DNA of 64,000 nucleotides from Halomonas sp. UBA3074 (GTDB taxonomy: Bacteria; Pseudomonadota; Gammaproteobacteria; Pseudomonadales; Halomonadaceae): NCBI RefSeq assembly GCF_002366715.1, contig NZ_DFBS01000004.1:1-64000 (forward strand), given 5' to 3'. Below, in pieces: positions 42,096-50,734 of this stretch. Both the position numbers and the translations under genes were made by a program. Every line of letters begins with the position of its first letter. Positions within the stretch are counted from its first letter, which is position 1. The notes under the pieces are model-generated. The model was given only the letters and a program-made list of their open reading frames with translations. It did no database searches and was not told the DNA's origin.

Positions 42096-42760
42096 CCCCC
42101 AGTGTTGCCCCCTTCACGCCAGCGCTTCAGCCAGCGACGCAGATAGCCCTTGTCGATGCGCTGGTTGAGCAAGGCTGGTACGTTGGCCGTGAGGTGATCG
42201 ACCTTGAACTGTGTGCCGCACTGAATCAGGAACTGCTGCATCGAGCGGCTTACCAAGGCTTGGACGAAGCGGGCATTGGCCGAGGCCAGCAGCATCTGCT
42301 GCGTAAAGATATTCGCGGTGACGCGATCCACTGGCTCGATCGCGAGAGTGCTGCCCAACGGCGTTATCTGGACGCCATGAGCGAGTTGCAGCAGGCCCTT
42401 AATCATGCGCTTTTTTTAGGCCTGTTCGAGTATGAGGCACACTTCGCCCACTACCCGCCGGGAGCCTTTTACCAGCGCCATCTGGATAGCTTTCGCGGTC
42501 GCGCCAACCGGGTTATCTCCACGGTGGGTTATTTAACCCCCGACTGGCCAGCCGATGGCGGCGGCGAAATGGTGATCTACCACCCTGATGACCCCAGCCA
42601 AGAGGTCGCCCGCGTCATACCGGAAGCAGGCACCTTCGCCTGCTTTCTTTCAGAAACCATTCCCCATGAGGTGCTGCCGACACGCTGCCCGCGCACGAGT
42701 ATTGCGGGCTGGTTTCGGCGTAACGCCTCGCTGGGCGGTGTACTCGATCCCGCGCGTTAA
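42092..42760 (+). CDS. 2-Oxoglutarate/Fe(II)-dependent oxygenase (PKHD type)
   Basis: The 222-residue protein has the Fe-binding His-x-Asp in YQRHLDSFRG and the distal His and Arg in ETIPHEVLPTRCPRTSIAGWFRR. This resembles prolyl-4-hydroxylase-domain proteins of bacteria that may act on ribosomal or elongation-factor proteins. The substrate is unknown. Confidence 0.82.
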   Translation: MTPSVAPFTPALQPATQIALVDALVEQGWYVGREVIDLELCAALNQELLHRAAYQGLDEAGIGRGQQHLLRKDIRGDAIHWLDRESAAQRRYLDAMSELQQALNHALFLGLFEYEAHFAHYPPGAFYQRHLDSFRGRANRVISTVGYLTPDWPADGGGEMVIYHPDDPSQEVARVIPEAGTFACFLSETIPHEVLPTRCPRTSIAGWFRRNASLGGVLDPAR

Positions 42761-42775
42761 CACTCGAAGGCGTGG

Positions 42776-43744
42776 TCAGGTTAACGGTACGATTTGTCCA
42801 TTGGCCCGTTCCAACACTTCACGCACCTGCTCGTAATCTGCGCTATTAGGGCCACCCTCGTGGTGCTCAATAATGCCGACCACATCCAGCAGCGTGTCCA
42901 TGCCATAAGCCGTTTCATCCGTGGCGGTAAAGGCCTGAACATGGCCTTGCCCGTCGCCATTCCAGCCTACTTTGATCGGCGAATCGATGATATTGACCTG
43001 AGTACCTACTGGTACGCGCCAGAATACCGACTCGATATCTTCCGGATGCATGCGGATACAGCCACGGCTAGCACGCATACCAATACCATCCGGCTGGTTG
43101 GTGCCATGAATGAGATAACCCGGAATATCCAGCAATATAGCGAACTGCCCCAACGGGTTATCGGCACCGGGAGGCACCACCGCTGGTGCGGGGTCGCCGC
43201 GTTCGGCGGCTTCGCGGCGAATGGACTCAGGCGGGTACCAGGCAGGGTTTTCAAGCCGCATGGTGGTTTCGGTAATGCCCAACGGAGTGTTGTAGGCATC
43301 TCGCCCAATCCCAATGGGGTACGTCTCCACCCGCGGCGTTTCGCCTTCTTCTACGTCGGGATAGTAGTACAGGCGCAGCTCTGCCACATTGATGACAATC
43401 CCCGTGCGTGCTTCGACAGGCAAAATAAACTGCCCTGGGATCGTCACCTCGGTACCTTCCCCCGGTACCCAAAGGCTGGTGTCAGGATTGGCCATACGAA
43501 TTTCTTCGTAGCCGACATTGTGTGCCCGGGCAATATCCATCAGCGTATCTTCTTCGCTGGCGGTAACGGTATACACCTCCCCCACCATATTGCCTTGTTC
43601 TGGAAGCGGGAAATGACCTTTGGGTAGTTCACTGCTATCAGCGACGGCCGTCGATGCTAATAGCCATGCGCCCAACGCGACACTGCTTACGCAGAGCTGC
43701 TTGATACGCCGCAATGGGTGCAAGGGGTGATACAGGGGAATCAT
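42776..43744 (-). CDS. LysM-containing L,D-transpeptidase (YcfS/YnhG type)
   Basis: The product is about 322 residues from the ATG at 43744 (AGGAGA upstream). It has a signal peptide ending near TAVA and a LysM-like domain at about 55-105 (YTVTASEEDTLMDIARAHNV). The YkuD domain has the catalytic Cys in SRGCIRMHPEDI and His in YLIHGTNQP. Periplasmic enzymes of this type cross-link peptidoglycan or attach Lpp to it. The C-terminal extension after about 250 is usual for the group. Confidence 0.93.
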   Translation of the reverse strand: MIPLYHPLHPLRRIKQLCVSSVALGAWLLASTAVADSSELPKGHFPLPEQGNMVGEVYTVTASEEDTLMDIARAHNVGYEEIRMANPDTSLWVPGEGTEVTIPGQFILPVEARTGIVINVAELRLYYYPDVEEGETPRVETYPIGIGRDAYNTPLGITETTMRLENPAWYPPESIRREAAERGDPAPAVVPPGADNPLGQFAILLDIPGYLIHGTNQPDGIGMRASRGCIRMHPEDIESVFWRVPVGTQVNIIDSPIKVGWNGDGQGHVQAFTATDETAYGMDTLLDVVGIIEHHEGGPNSADYEQVREVLERANGQIVPLT

Positions 43745-44095
43745 CGTCAGGGTGTCTCCTTTTTTAAATAGGAATATGACGACTGGGGCAGAGCAGGTCA
43801 ACTCGACAGCGTGTGACACAGCGACGCTGGGCTAGCGGTTAATGAGACACTGCATACGCGTAGTCGGCTAAAAGTTTGAGTTAATTAGTTGTATTTCTGA
43901 TCACAGCGACTAACCTGTTAGTTGTCTTAGCGCAGTGACGCGCAGAACGGCGTTAATTACCCAAATGTAATTAACATCCCCAGGAGTAATAGCACTGGAG
44001 TTGTGCTTTTTTAGTACACAGCCATCTGCTATTGATTTGTTTGGGCCATAACGCGGAGTCGTTAAGCCTGAATGAAATCGCAAGGAGCAAGTAAA
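43745..44095. promoter_or_regulatory. Intergenic region with two dyads upstream of the PRC-barrel gene
   Basis: This 350-base region holds the promoters of the two divergent genes. ACTAAC-CT-GTTAGT (43909-43922) is a perfect dyad. GTTAATTAC and GTAATTAAC (43952-43960 and 43967-43975) form a perfect 9-bp inverted repeat with a 6-base gap. The PRC-barrel ribosome site (AAGGAG) is near 44083. No RNA or small gene is evident. Confidence 0.5.
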
Positions 44096-44524
44096 ATGAA
44101 AATGATCAAACCCGCTTTTCTAGGTACGCTCATGGTTCCGGCTGTTATGTTTGCTGCAGGCACAGTCAACGCCGAAGAAAACACCACCACCATGGAAGCA
44201 ACCTATCTAACGGAAACGCCAGAAGGTACTTTCCACGCTGATGCCCTAACCGGCAATCAAGTAAAAAGCTCTGTCGAAGATGACGAAGATATCGGCACTA
44301 TTACCGATCTCGTTATCGATGAAGATGGCCAAATCAATGCCGTCGTCGTTGGTGTTGGTGGTTTTCTCGGCATGGGTGAGAAAAACGTCGCCATCGAATG
44401 GGACTCACTCGAACTGACCAAAGACGAAGACGGTGAAGATTACGTGATTACCGTTAATGCGTCACAAGACGCACTTGAGTCTGCCGAAGAGTATCACCGT
44501 AACGGTGACTTAGAAGACGAATAA
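44096..44524 (+). CDS. Exported acidic PRC-barrel domain protein
   Basis: The product is 142 residues from the ATG at 44096. The signal peptide is MKMIKPAFLGTLMVPAVMFA with cleavage near VNAEE. The mature part contains a PRC-barrel (GTITDLVIDEDGQINAVVVG; GEKNVAIEWDSLEL) and a very acidic C-terminus. Periplasmic PRC-barrel proteins of halophiles are often strongly expressed; the function is unknown. Two dyads upstream and a strong terminator downstream suggest a tightly regulated single-gene unit. Confidence 0.85.
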   Translation: MKMIKPAFLGTLMVPAVMFAAGTVNAEENTTTMEATYLTETPEGTFHADALTGNQVKSSVEDDEDIGTITDLVIDEDGQINAVVVGVGGFLGMGEKNVAIEWDSLELTKDEDGEDYVITVNASQDALESAEEYHRNGDLEDE

Positions 44525-44554
44525 GATCACTACAATCTTATAAGTCAGTCATAC

Positions 44555-44585
44555 AAAAAGCCTTGGCAATTGCCAAGGCTTTTTT
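44555..44585 (+). terminator. Strong bidirectional terminator after the PRC-barrel gene
   Basis: AAAAAGCCTTGGCA is followed directly by its complement TGCCAAGGCTTTTT, a perfect palindrome with U-runs for both strands. Confidence 0.9.
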
Positions 44586-44719
44586 ATTGCGCTTAACGCA
44601 TCCGCACTGATCTAACTGATCGAAACGACTAAAAGCTGCTTAATTACTTTAATACCCGTTTCGACTATCAGTATTAACGCTCACACTTTTAGTGCGTGTG
44701 AACGTTAAGTCGCGAACCT

Positions 44720-45142
44720 TTAGCCTTTTAATTTCGCCGTCATACTGATATTGGCTTTAAGCACTTTAGACACGGGGCAATTAGCTTTTGCCTTTTCCGC
44801 CGCTTCCTGGAATGCAGCTTCATCGGCACCGCTAATGGCTGCCACGACATCCAGATGAATTTTTGAAATATCAAACCCGGCATCGCTTTGCGAAAGGGTC
44901 ACTTTAGCGCTGGTTTCAATGGAGTCAGCGGTATAGCCCTGCTCACCCAGAATCATTGAGAGCGCCATTGAAAAACAGCTGGCGTGTGCTGCGCCAATGA
45001 GTTCTTCAGGATTGGTGCCTTTTTCATCTTCAAAGCGCTTGCTGAAGGAGTAATTGGCATCCAAAACGCCACTTTCGGTTGAAACGGAGCCTTTACCATC
45101 CTTAAGACCACCTTCCCAACGTGCGCTAGCTTTACGATCCAT
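44720..45142 (-). CDS. osmC: OsmC-type peroxidase
   Basis: The product is 140 residues from the ATG at 45142 (AAGGAG upstream). The redox Cys pair lies in AAHASCFSMAL and KANCPVSKVL, and the N-terminus MDRKASARWEGGLKDGKG matches OsmC. It reduces organic hydroperoxides and is usually induced by osmotic and stationary-phase stress. A 26-bp palindrome lies about 50 bases upstream. Confidence 0.92.
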   Translation of the reverse strand: MDRKASARWEGGLKDGKGSVSTESGVLDANYSFSKRFEDEKGTNPEELIGAAHASCFSMALSMILGEQGYTADSIETSAKVTLSQSDAGFDISKIHLDVVAAISGADEAAFQEAAEKAKANCPVSKVLKANISMTAKLKG

Positions 45143-45190
45143 AACAACTCCTTGTGTGTGCCAATCATGCATTAACGTGTTGTCGATCAG

Positions 45191-45216
45191 GGTTAAGCGG
45201 CAGCTGCCGTTTAACC
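45191..45216. promoter_or_regulatory. 26-bp near-perfect palindrome upstream of osmC
   Basis: GGTTAAGCGGCAG is followed directly by CTGCCGTTTAACC; the arms differ at one pair. It could be an operator or an RNA hairpin in the osmC leader. Confidence 0.45.
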
Positions 45217-45336
45217 ACCTAACCAGCGTAGCTGATTTTTTGTTTCTCTGCTGTACCGATAGTTCCATCTTCCATCGGCCCTCGTTCAGCCGTAAGCTAG
45301 TTAGCTACCTAACCGCTTTACTGCTAAGGACTCACC

Positions 45337-46242
45337 ATGTCGTCGGCTGATGCGCTGCGTCTGATACTGCTCTCTTCGCTGTGGGGCCTTTCGTTTATCT
45401 TTATGCGCGTCGCTGCTCCCGAGTTCGGGGCAGTACCGTTAGTGCTCGTACGGATGGGGGTTGGCGCTCTGCTGTTGATGCCATTACTGCTCAGCCTGCA
45501 CTATTTGCGCCTTATCTGGCAGCATAAAGGGCCCTTGCTGTTTTTAGGCGTGGTCAATCACGTGCTGCCCTTTTCGCTACTGGCACTGGCCACCACTCGC
45601 CTCGAGGCGGGTTTTACCTCGTTAATCAACGCCACGACACCAATTTTTACCGCCCTGATTGGCGCGCTGTTTTTCGCCACCGCGATACAGCGCCAGCAGT
45701 ATGTAGGCCTCGCTTTGGCGCTGCTCGGGGTTTATGTACTTTCAGCGGATCGGCTCGATTTCGCCCTGGGCGGCGACGGCTGGTTTATTTTGGCCGTGCT
45801 GGGCGCGACGTTTTGCTACGGCATTGCAGGCAACTATTCCAAAACGCGCCTTGGCCACCTACCCACGCGGGTACTGGCTGCTGGCAGTAGCGCCATGTCG
45901 GCCTTGGTGCTGCTAATTCCCGGCCTTCTGCTCTGGCCAAGCGAGCCCGTCAGCCCGCTGGCGTGGGGCAATGCGCTGGCACTGGCCGCATTGAGTACGA
46001 CGCTGGCTTTCCTGCTCTACTTTGGCTTACTCGCCAGCGCCGGTGCCACCGCTACATCGACCGTCACCTTTTTAGTCCCGGTGAGCGCGCTGATATGGGG
46101 CTATCTACTGCTCGATGAAACGCTCAATCTGCAGATTATTGCTGGGATGGTGATTACCCTTATCGTCACGGCCATCGCGACAAAGCTTCTGCGCGTCAGG
46201 CGTCGCGGGGTTCAGCCACCAGCGTATCCCCCACACGAATAA
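45337..46242 (+). CDS. EamA-family (DMT) transporter
   Basis: The 301-residue protein has ten TM helices in two EamA repeats (LILLSSLWGLSFIFMRVAAP; LGATFCYGIAGNYSKTRLG). Such exporters carry amino acids or metabolites, but the substrate cannot be predicted. Its last 47 bases overlap, antisense, the 3' end of the MOSC gene. Confidence 0.88.
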   Translation: MSSADALRLILLSSLWGLSFIFMRVAAPEFGAVPLVLVRMGVGALLLMPLLLSLHYLRLIWQHKGPLLFLGVVNHVLPFSLLALATTRLEAGFTSLINATTPIFTALIGALFFATAIQRQQYVGLALALLGVYVLSADRLDFALGGDGWFILAVLGATFCYGIAGNYSKTRLGHLPTRVLAAGSSAMSALVLLIPGLLLWPSEPVSPLAWGNALALAALSTTLAFLLYFGLLASAGATATSTVTFLVPVSALIWGYLLLDETLNLQIIAGMVITLIVTAIATKLLRVRRRGVQPPAYPPHE

Positions 46243-47041
46243 TGCGACCAGCACCACTCAGCAGCGTGGCATTTTGGCCAAAGTGGGCGCCTTTCAAGGT
46301 GGGCTGAGTATTTAGCTCGATCAAGGTTTTGAGCGGCTCAGCGGGGACAGGCACCGCCGCCGTCTGCTGGTCGATAGCGGTGATTTTGCAGCGTTTGCAA
46401 GGTTTACGCAGCGCTAGCTGAAAGGCCCCGGTTTGCTCAGAAACCGTAGCCCAGCGATCTTCAGCCCACGCCTCGTCGCTGGCTATCAAGATGTTAGGCC
46501 GAAAACGGTTCATGGGTATGGGGGCATTTCCCCCTGCCACTAACGCTTGATTCAGTGCATCTAATGATCCCGTCGTGGTGATCAAAAACGGGTAGCCGTC
46601 GGCAAAATAGGTGTGCGCTGCACCTCCCTCAAGAAAATCCTCTTCGACTGCGCGGGTAAATTCCGTCGCAAAACGCACCAGACTAAGCCCTTGCGCCTGT
46701 TCGCCCAAGGCAGCGACCAGCCAGTGAGTGACGGACTCGCTTTCCGGCAGCGCTTTACAGTGATCGTCCCACACGCTGACCAGGCGCAAATTTCCTTCAG
46801 GCTGAGCCAACGGAATATGCAGTGATTCGACGCCTGGGTGGGAAAGCACCAAATGTTCATCGGTGAGGGCGACCTCGATGGTCGCAAGCGCTGGCAACTG
46901 GCGCTGAGTAATAAATCGCTGATGCGTATCGACCAGCATCCAGCGACGGTCCCAGGCCAGCCCATGCTCCTGCAGCTCGCTTTGATCAACGTTGATGCCT
47001 TTTAGCGACTTGACGGGATAGATAGTGAGTTGTGTGATCTG
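46196..47041 (-). CDS. MOSC domain protein (YcbX-like)
   Basis: The product is about 281 residues from a GTG at 47041 with GAGG upstream; an ATG at 47083 adds 14 residues before the conserved start QITQLTIYPVKSLKG. The N-terminal MOSC_N beta barrel is followed by a MOSC domain with MNRFRPNI and the molybdenum-ligand Cys in RKPCKRCKIT. YcbX-type proteins reduce N-hydroxylated compounds. No ferredoxin domain is fused at the C-terminus, so it needs a separate electron donor. Confidence 0.85.
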   Translation of the reverse strand, partial: QITQLTIYPVKSLKGINVDQSELQEHGLAWDRRWMLVDTHQRFITQRQLPALATIEVALTDEHLVLSHPGVESLHIPLAQPEGNLRLVSVWDDHCKALPESESVTHWLVAALGEQAQGLSLVRFATEFTRAVEEDFLEGGAAHTYFADGYPFLITTTGSLDALNQALVAGGNAPIPMNRFRPNILIASDEAWAEDRWATVSEQTGAFQLALRKPCKRCKITAIDQQTAAVPVPAEPLKTLIELNTQPTLKGAHFGQNATLLSGAGRIIRVGDTLVAEPRDA

Positions 47042-47115
47042 CACGGCGGCCTCGCAACCAAAGTAAAAGGCTACTTTAGTCATTTACGCCGTTAACGGCT
47101 ACACGCTAACAAGCG

Positions 47116-48111
47116 CTATAGCGTCATGCCTGTTTCTATGCGGTAGCCTAAATCGACGATTTTCTGGGTCAGTGTCTCACCCCGAATACGCGCCAGCAGC
47201 TCACCGGCAGCGGCCTCGCCGATCGCCTGGCGCGGTGTCACTACGCTGGCAAGGCGGGGCGTCATCACATGGCCCACATCGTGACCATGAAAGCCCGCCA
47301 ACGCCATGCGCGCGGGCACCTCGATACCGCGCCGCTGGCATTCGAAGTAGGCGCCGACGGCAACGTCGTCATTGGTGCAAAACAGGCCATCTGCCGTTGG
47401 GTAATCGACTAACACTTGCTTGAGCAGCGCAGCCCCCACGCTGTAAGAGGAGCGCTGGGTGCTCTGCAGTGTCACCGGGGTCAAGCCATGCTCTTCCATG
47501 GCGCGGCGATAGCCGAGCTCACGCTGCCGGGTGCGTTCATCCAGGCGCACTGCCAGGTAAATTACCTGACGTCGGCCACGTAGAATCATCTCGCTGACCA
47601 TGTCGTACGCGGCTTGTACGTTGTCATAGCCCACTGCCTGTTGAATTGGAGGCCGATGGGTATCCATGATTTCGACAATCGGGATACCGGCGGTTTCCAG
47701 CATACGCAGGCTGCGCGGCGTGTGATCACGGTCAGAGAGGATAACGCCATCGACATTATAAGAGAGCAACGACGCCAGGCTGCGCTCTTCAAGCTCCGGG
47801 CTATAGCCATAGTGGGAGAGCATGAGGTGATAGCCCGCGGGCTCGGTTAACGCTTCTATACCGACAATGATATCGGCGAATACCTGGTTGGTCAGCGACG
47901 GCACCAGCACGCCAATCGAATGGCTGGTGGCCCTGGAAAGTAGATCGGGTGCGCGGTTGGGGATATAGCCAATCTGTTCGGCAATCGAGAAAATACGTTC
48001 GCGAAGGCCTTCCGACACCGTTTCAGGGTCACGCAGGCAGCGGCTTACCGTCATTTTGGTAGCCCCCACGTGGTCAGCAATGTCCTGCAGGGTGGGGCGT
48101 TTTTTCTTCAA
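47116..48111 (-). CDS. gntR: Gluconate operon repressor GntR (LacI family)
   Basis: The protein closely follows E. coli GntR: HTH RPTLQDIADHVGATKMTVSR, then GYIPNRAPDLLSRATSHSIG, and C-terminal FCTNDDVAVGAYFECQRRGI and AGFHGHDVG. A TTG at 48111 (encoding LKKKRP) gives 331 residues, the same length and start as E. coli GntR; a longer ATG frame from 48174 adds 21 unconserved residues. Gluconate binding releases it from DNA. Its cognate palindrome lies at 51878-51891 upstream of the TRAP genes. Confidence 0.93.
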   Translation of the reverse strand: MKKKRPTLQDIADHVGATKMTVSRCLRDPETVSEGLRERIFSIAEQIGYIPNRAPDLLSRATSHSIGVLVPSLTNQVFADIIVGIEALTEPAGYHLMLSHYGYSPELEERSLASLLSYNVDGVILSDRDHTPRSLRMLETAGIPIVEIMDTHRPPIQQAVGYDNVQAAYDMVSEMILRGRRQVIYLAVRLDERTRQRELGYRRAMEEHGLTPVTLQSTQRSSYSVGAALLKQVLVDYPTADGLFCTNDDVAVGAYFECQRRGIEVPARMALAGFHGHDVGHVMTPRLASVVTPRQAIGEAAAGELLARIRGETLTQKIVDLGYRIETGMTL

Positions 48112-48142
48112 GGGAAGGCTGCCTATTACGGTGAGGGAGCAA

Positions 48143-48173
48143 TGAGGCCGCCCTTGGTGATTCGGCGGCCTCA
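48143..48173. other. Hairpin between gntK and gntR
   Basis: TGAGGCCGCC (48143-48152) and GGCGGCCTCA (48164-48173) form a perfect 10-bp stem with an 11-base loop. No U-run follows on the minus strand, so it is probably an intercistronic stabiliser or weak terminator. Confidence 0.55.
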
Positions 48174-48233
48174 CTACCTAACGCTCTGTCTCTTTCTCAA
48201 CCTACATCTCTATCTTTCTATCTCGATGCCTTT

Positions 48234-48785
48234 TTAGCTGGGTGTACGGCTGGGAAGCAGCAGCGTGGCGGCAAATTGGTCGACGATTTGCACCGGTGAG
48301 AGCGCTATTGAAACGTTGACCGCCTCGTTTTCATCCGGCGGCTCTAAGTCAGCCAACTGGCTCGCCAACATGGTATCGCCCTTAAAGAAGTGCCCTGCCC
48401 GGGTTTCCAAGCGTTGCAGCAACAGCGCTTGCGTGCCCTCTAAATAGAGGATCTGCAGCCCTGAGTCGCCCTGGCGCAGCCGGTCACGGTAGCGCTTTTT
48501 CAGCCCCGAACAGGCAATCACCAGCGACGCATCCCGCGCCCGATAGTCGGCGATCAACGCCGCCAGCGTTCCCAACCACTCGCTGCGATCATCGTCGTTG
48601 AGCGGGGTGCCGCTGGCCATTTTGGCGACATTGGCCGGCGAATGGTAATCATCGCCGTCAATGAAAGTCGCCCCAACGGTGTGCGCCAACTGACGCCCAA
48701 TGTGCGACTTTCCCGAACCGGACACACCCATCACTAAAATACGATGCGAGAGGGTCTTCACAGAAGCTCTCCTATTCATTACCAA
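48234..48785 (-). CDS. gntK: Gluconokinase
   Basis: The 183-residue kinase has Walker A GVSGSGKS at about 19-26, the GDDYHSPANVAKMASGTPLND substrate region (split here as GDDYHSPANV and AKMASG), CSGLKKRYRD and FKGDTMLASQL, all diagnostic of GntK. It makes 6-phosphogluconate, feeding the Entner-Doudoroff or pentose phosphate pathway. It lies five bases after the TRAP large subunit, so uptake and activation are co-expressed. Confidence 0.95.
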   Translation of the reverse strand: MVMNRRASVKTLSHRILVMGVSGSGKSHIGRQLAHTVGATFIDGDDYHSPANVAKMASGTPLNDDDRSEWLGTLAALIADYRARDASLVIACSGLKKRYRDRLRQGDSGLQILYLEGTQALLLQRLETRAGHFFKGDTMLASQLADLEPPDENEAVNVSIALSPVQIVDQFAATLLLPSRTPS

Positions 48786-48790
48786 AAACC

Positions 48791-50071
48791 TTAATTGCCG
48801 CGTACGGCGGTAAGATCAGGCAGCCAGGTCACGATACCCGGGAAGGCGATCAGAACGACCAGCACGACCAGGAGAGCGGCATAGTAAGGCAGCATGGCTC
48901 TGACCAACGACTCCATCGAGACTTTACCCACGCCGCAACCGACATACAGGCAGGTGCCTACCGGCGGCGTGAGCAGCCCGATGCCCAAGACAAAGGCCAT
49001 CAGTACGCCGAAGTAAGCAGCATCCACACCTACCGACGTCACAATGGGCGCCAGCATCGGTGCCATAATCACCATGGCCGGAGTCAAGTCCATAACGAAG
49101 CCCACCAGCAACAGCAGCGTTGCCACAATCAGCAGCAGCATGAAGGGGTCTTGGGTAATCGCCTGCACTTGGCTGACCAGGGTTTGCGGCACCATATTGA
49201 TGGTCAGGAACCAGGCAATGACCGTGGCAAATGCCAGCAGCATCATTACCATCCCGGTCAAACGAGCCGTACGAATCAGCATGCCGCCAAGCTCTTTGAG
49301 CTTGAATTCCCGGTAAACCAGCAGCGAAATGGCCAGCGCATAGAGCAGTGCTGCCACGGCCGCTTCGGTGGCCGTAAACACGCCACCAATGATACCGCCG
49401 ATGACGATGACCGGCAGCACCAGGGCAAGCCAGGCATCTTTGAAGGCTTTCCAGAGGCGATCCCAGCGGAATTTCTGTACGCCGCCGCCATCCTTCTTGG
49501 CCAGAATGTAGGTGGTCACCATCAGTGCGAAACCAATTAACAGGCCCGGAATGATACCGGCAATAAACAGCCGACTAATCGAGGTTTCGGTGACGATGCC
49601 GTAGAGGATCAGCGGAATCGACGGTGGGATAATGATCCCGATCACCGAAGAGACGGTATTGATCGCCGTGGCATTGGCCGCGGTATAGCCCTGCTGTTTC
49701 ATGGAGGGAATCATCATGGCGCCGGTGGCGGCTGTATCGGCCACGGCTGACCCACTAATACCGCCAAAAAACATCGAGCCGGTGATGGCCACCTGCCCTA
49801 ACCCACCGCGCATAAAACCGACCATTGCCCCGGCCAGCTCCATCAAGCGGCGGGCGATACCGCCATTACTCATTACCTCACCGACGAGAATAAAGAACGG
49901 AATCGCCAACAGCGGAAAGCTATTCACACCACGAATAGACTGCTCGATCATAATCGACAGCGGAATATCGGAGAGCACCGCCATGACCAAGGCGGCAACG
50001 CCCAACCCAAAGGCAATGGGCAAGCCAATAATGATAGAGGCAAACAAAATAGCCAGAAAAATCCATAGCAT
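48791..50071 (-). CDS. TRAP transporter large permease (DctM)
   Basis: The 426-residue membrane protein has the 12-TM DctM fold, with FFILVGEVMSNGGIARRLMELA, GGISGSAVADTAATG and LTPPVGTCLYVGC. It carries substrate with Na+ or H+. Next to gluconokinase and GntR, the substrate is most likely gluconate rather than a C4-dicarboxylate. Confidence 0.93.
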   Translation of the reverse strand: MLWIFLAILFASIIIGLPIAFGLGVAALVMAVLSDIPLSIMIEQSIRGVNSFPLLAIPFFILVGEVMSNGGIARRLMELAGAMVGFMRGGLGQVAITGSMFFGGISGSAVADTAATGAMMIPSMKQQGYTAANATAINTVSSVIGIIIPPSIPLILYGIVTETSISRLFIAGIIPGLLIGFALMVTTYILAKKDGGGVQKFRWDRLWKAFKDAWLALVLPVIVIGGIIGGVFTATEAAVAALLYALAISLLVYREFKLKELGGMLIRTARLTGMVMMLLAFATVIAWFLTINMVPQTLVSQVQAITQDPFMLLLIVATLLLLVGFVMDLTPAMVIMAPMLAPIVTSVGVDAAYFGVLMAFVLGIGLLTPPVGTCLYVGCGVGKVSMESLVRAMLPYYAALLVVLVVLIAFPGIVTWLPDLTAVRGN

Positions 50072-50073
50072 GA

Positions 50074-50667
50074 TTAGCGCTCCTGCTCAGGATGGCGAAT
50101 GACTTTAAGACTGACCCACATCCGCCACGTCGAGACCACTGCAATAAAAATGACGCACAGCACCAGCGATAAGCTGATGAAACTCAGTGGCACGTCCATG
50201 ATCGCCGAGCGCCCACTGGAGCGGGACAACACTTGGTAGCCACCCCAAATCATGACCACCATGAGGCCGGTGATGATCAAATGCTGCAGCAGATAGAGCA
50301 TGTGCGCCAAGCGTAGCGGCAAGCGACGTACCAGTGCATCCACGGCAATGTGTTCATAACGGGAAAACGCCGCGGCGGCACCGATGAACACCAACCAGAT
50401 AAACAGCATACGCGCCAACTCATCCGCCCAGGGCAGTGAGTAATTAAACAGCGCGCGCCCTACCACGTTGCAGGAAACGGACACAATCAACGCCACTAAA
50501 ATAGCGCCGATCAAATACTCCATGCCCAAGGTAAGCCAACGAAACAACGCTGGGCCTTGGCGGGTATCGGTATCGATTTCCAAGAGTTTGCGGTTGGGGT
50601 CGTCCAGATACACCGAAGGGTCTTCAATCGGTGTAGCGTGATGAGAGGGTGTAGAGGAGAGTGACAT
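50074..50667 (-). CDS. TRAP transporter small permease (DctQ)
   Basis: The 197-residue protein has four TM helices and the DctQ motif LPWADELARMLFIWLVFIGAA. A soluble N-terminus of about 45 residues precedes TM1. It bridges the large subunit and lies two bases upstream of it. Confidence 0.92.
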   Translation of the reverse strand: MSLSSTPSHHATPIEDPSVYLDDPNRKLLEIDTDTRQGPALFRWLTLGMEYLIGAILVALIVSVSCNVVGRALFNYSLPWADELARMLFIWLVFIGAAAAFSRYEHIAVDALVRRLPLRLAHMLYLLQHLIITGLMVVMIWGGYQVLSRSSGRSAIMDVPLSFISLSLVLCVIFIAVVSTWRMWVSLKVIRHPEQER

Positions 50668-50685
50668 AGGAACTCCAGTAGCACT

Positions 50686-50718
50686 GCCACCGGGCAGGCG
50701 AGGTGCCTGCCCGGTGGC
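50686..50718 (-). other. Intercistronic hairpin after the TRAP binding-protein gene
   Basis: GCCACCGGGCAGGC (50686-50699), loop GAGGT, GCCTGCCCGGTGGC (50705-50718) form a perfect 14-bp stem without a U-run. It probably protects the upstream message so the binding protein exceeds the membrane subunits. Confidence 0.7.
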
Positions 50719-50734
50719 GCGCTAAACGTAAGGT

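Noticed and set aside
48112..48174. ATG start for gntR giving 352 residues
   Set aside because: The added 21 residues are not GntR-like; the TTG start matches the E. coli protein's length and first residues.
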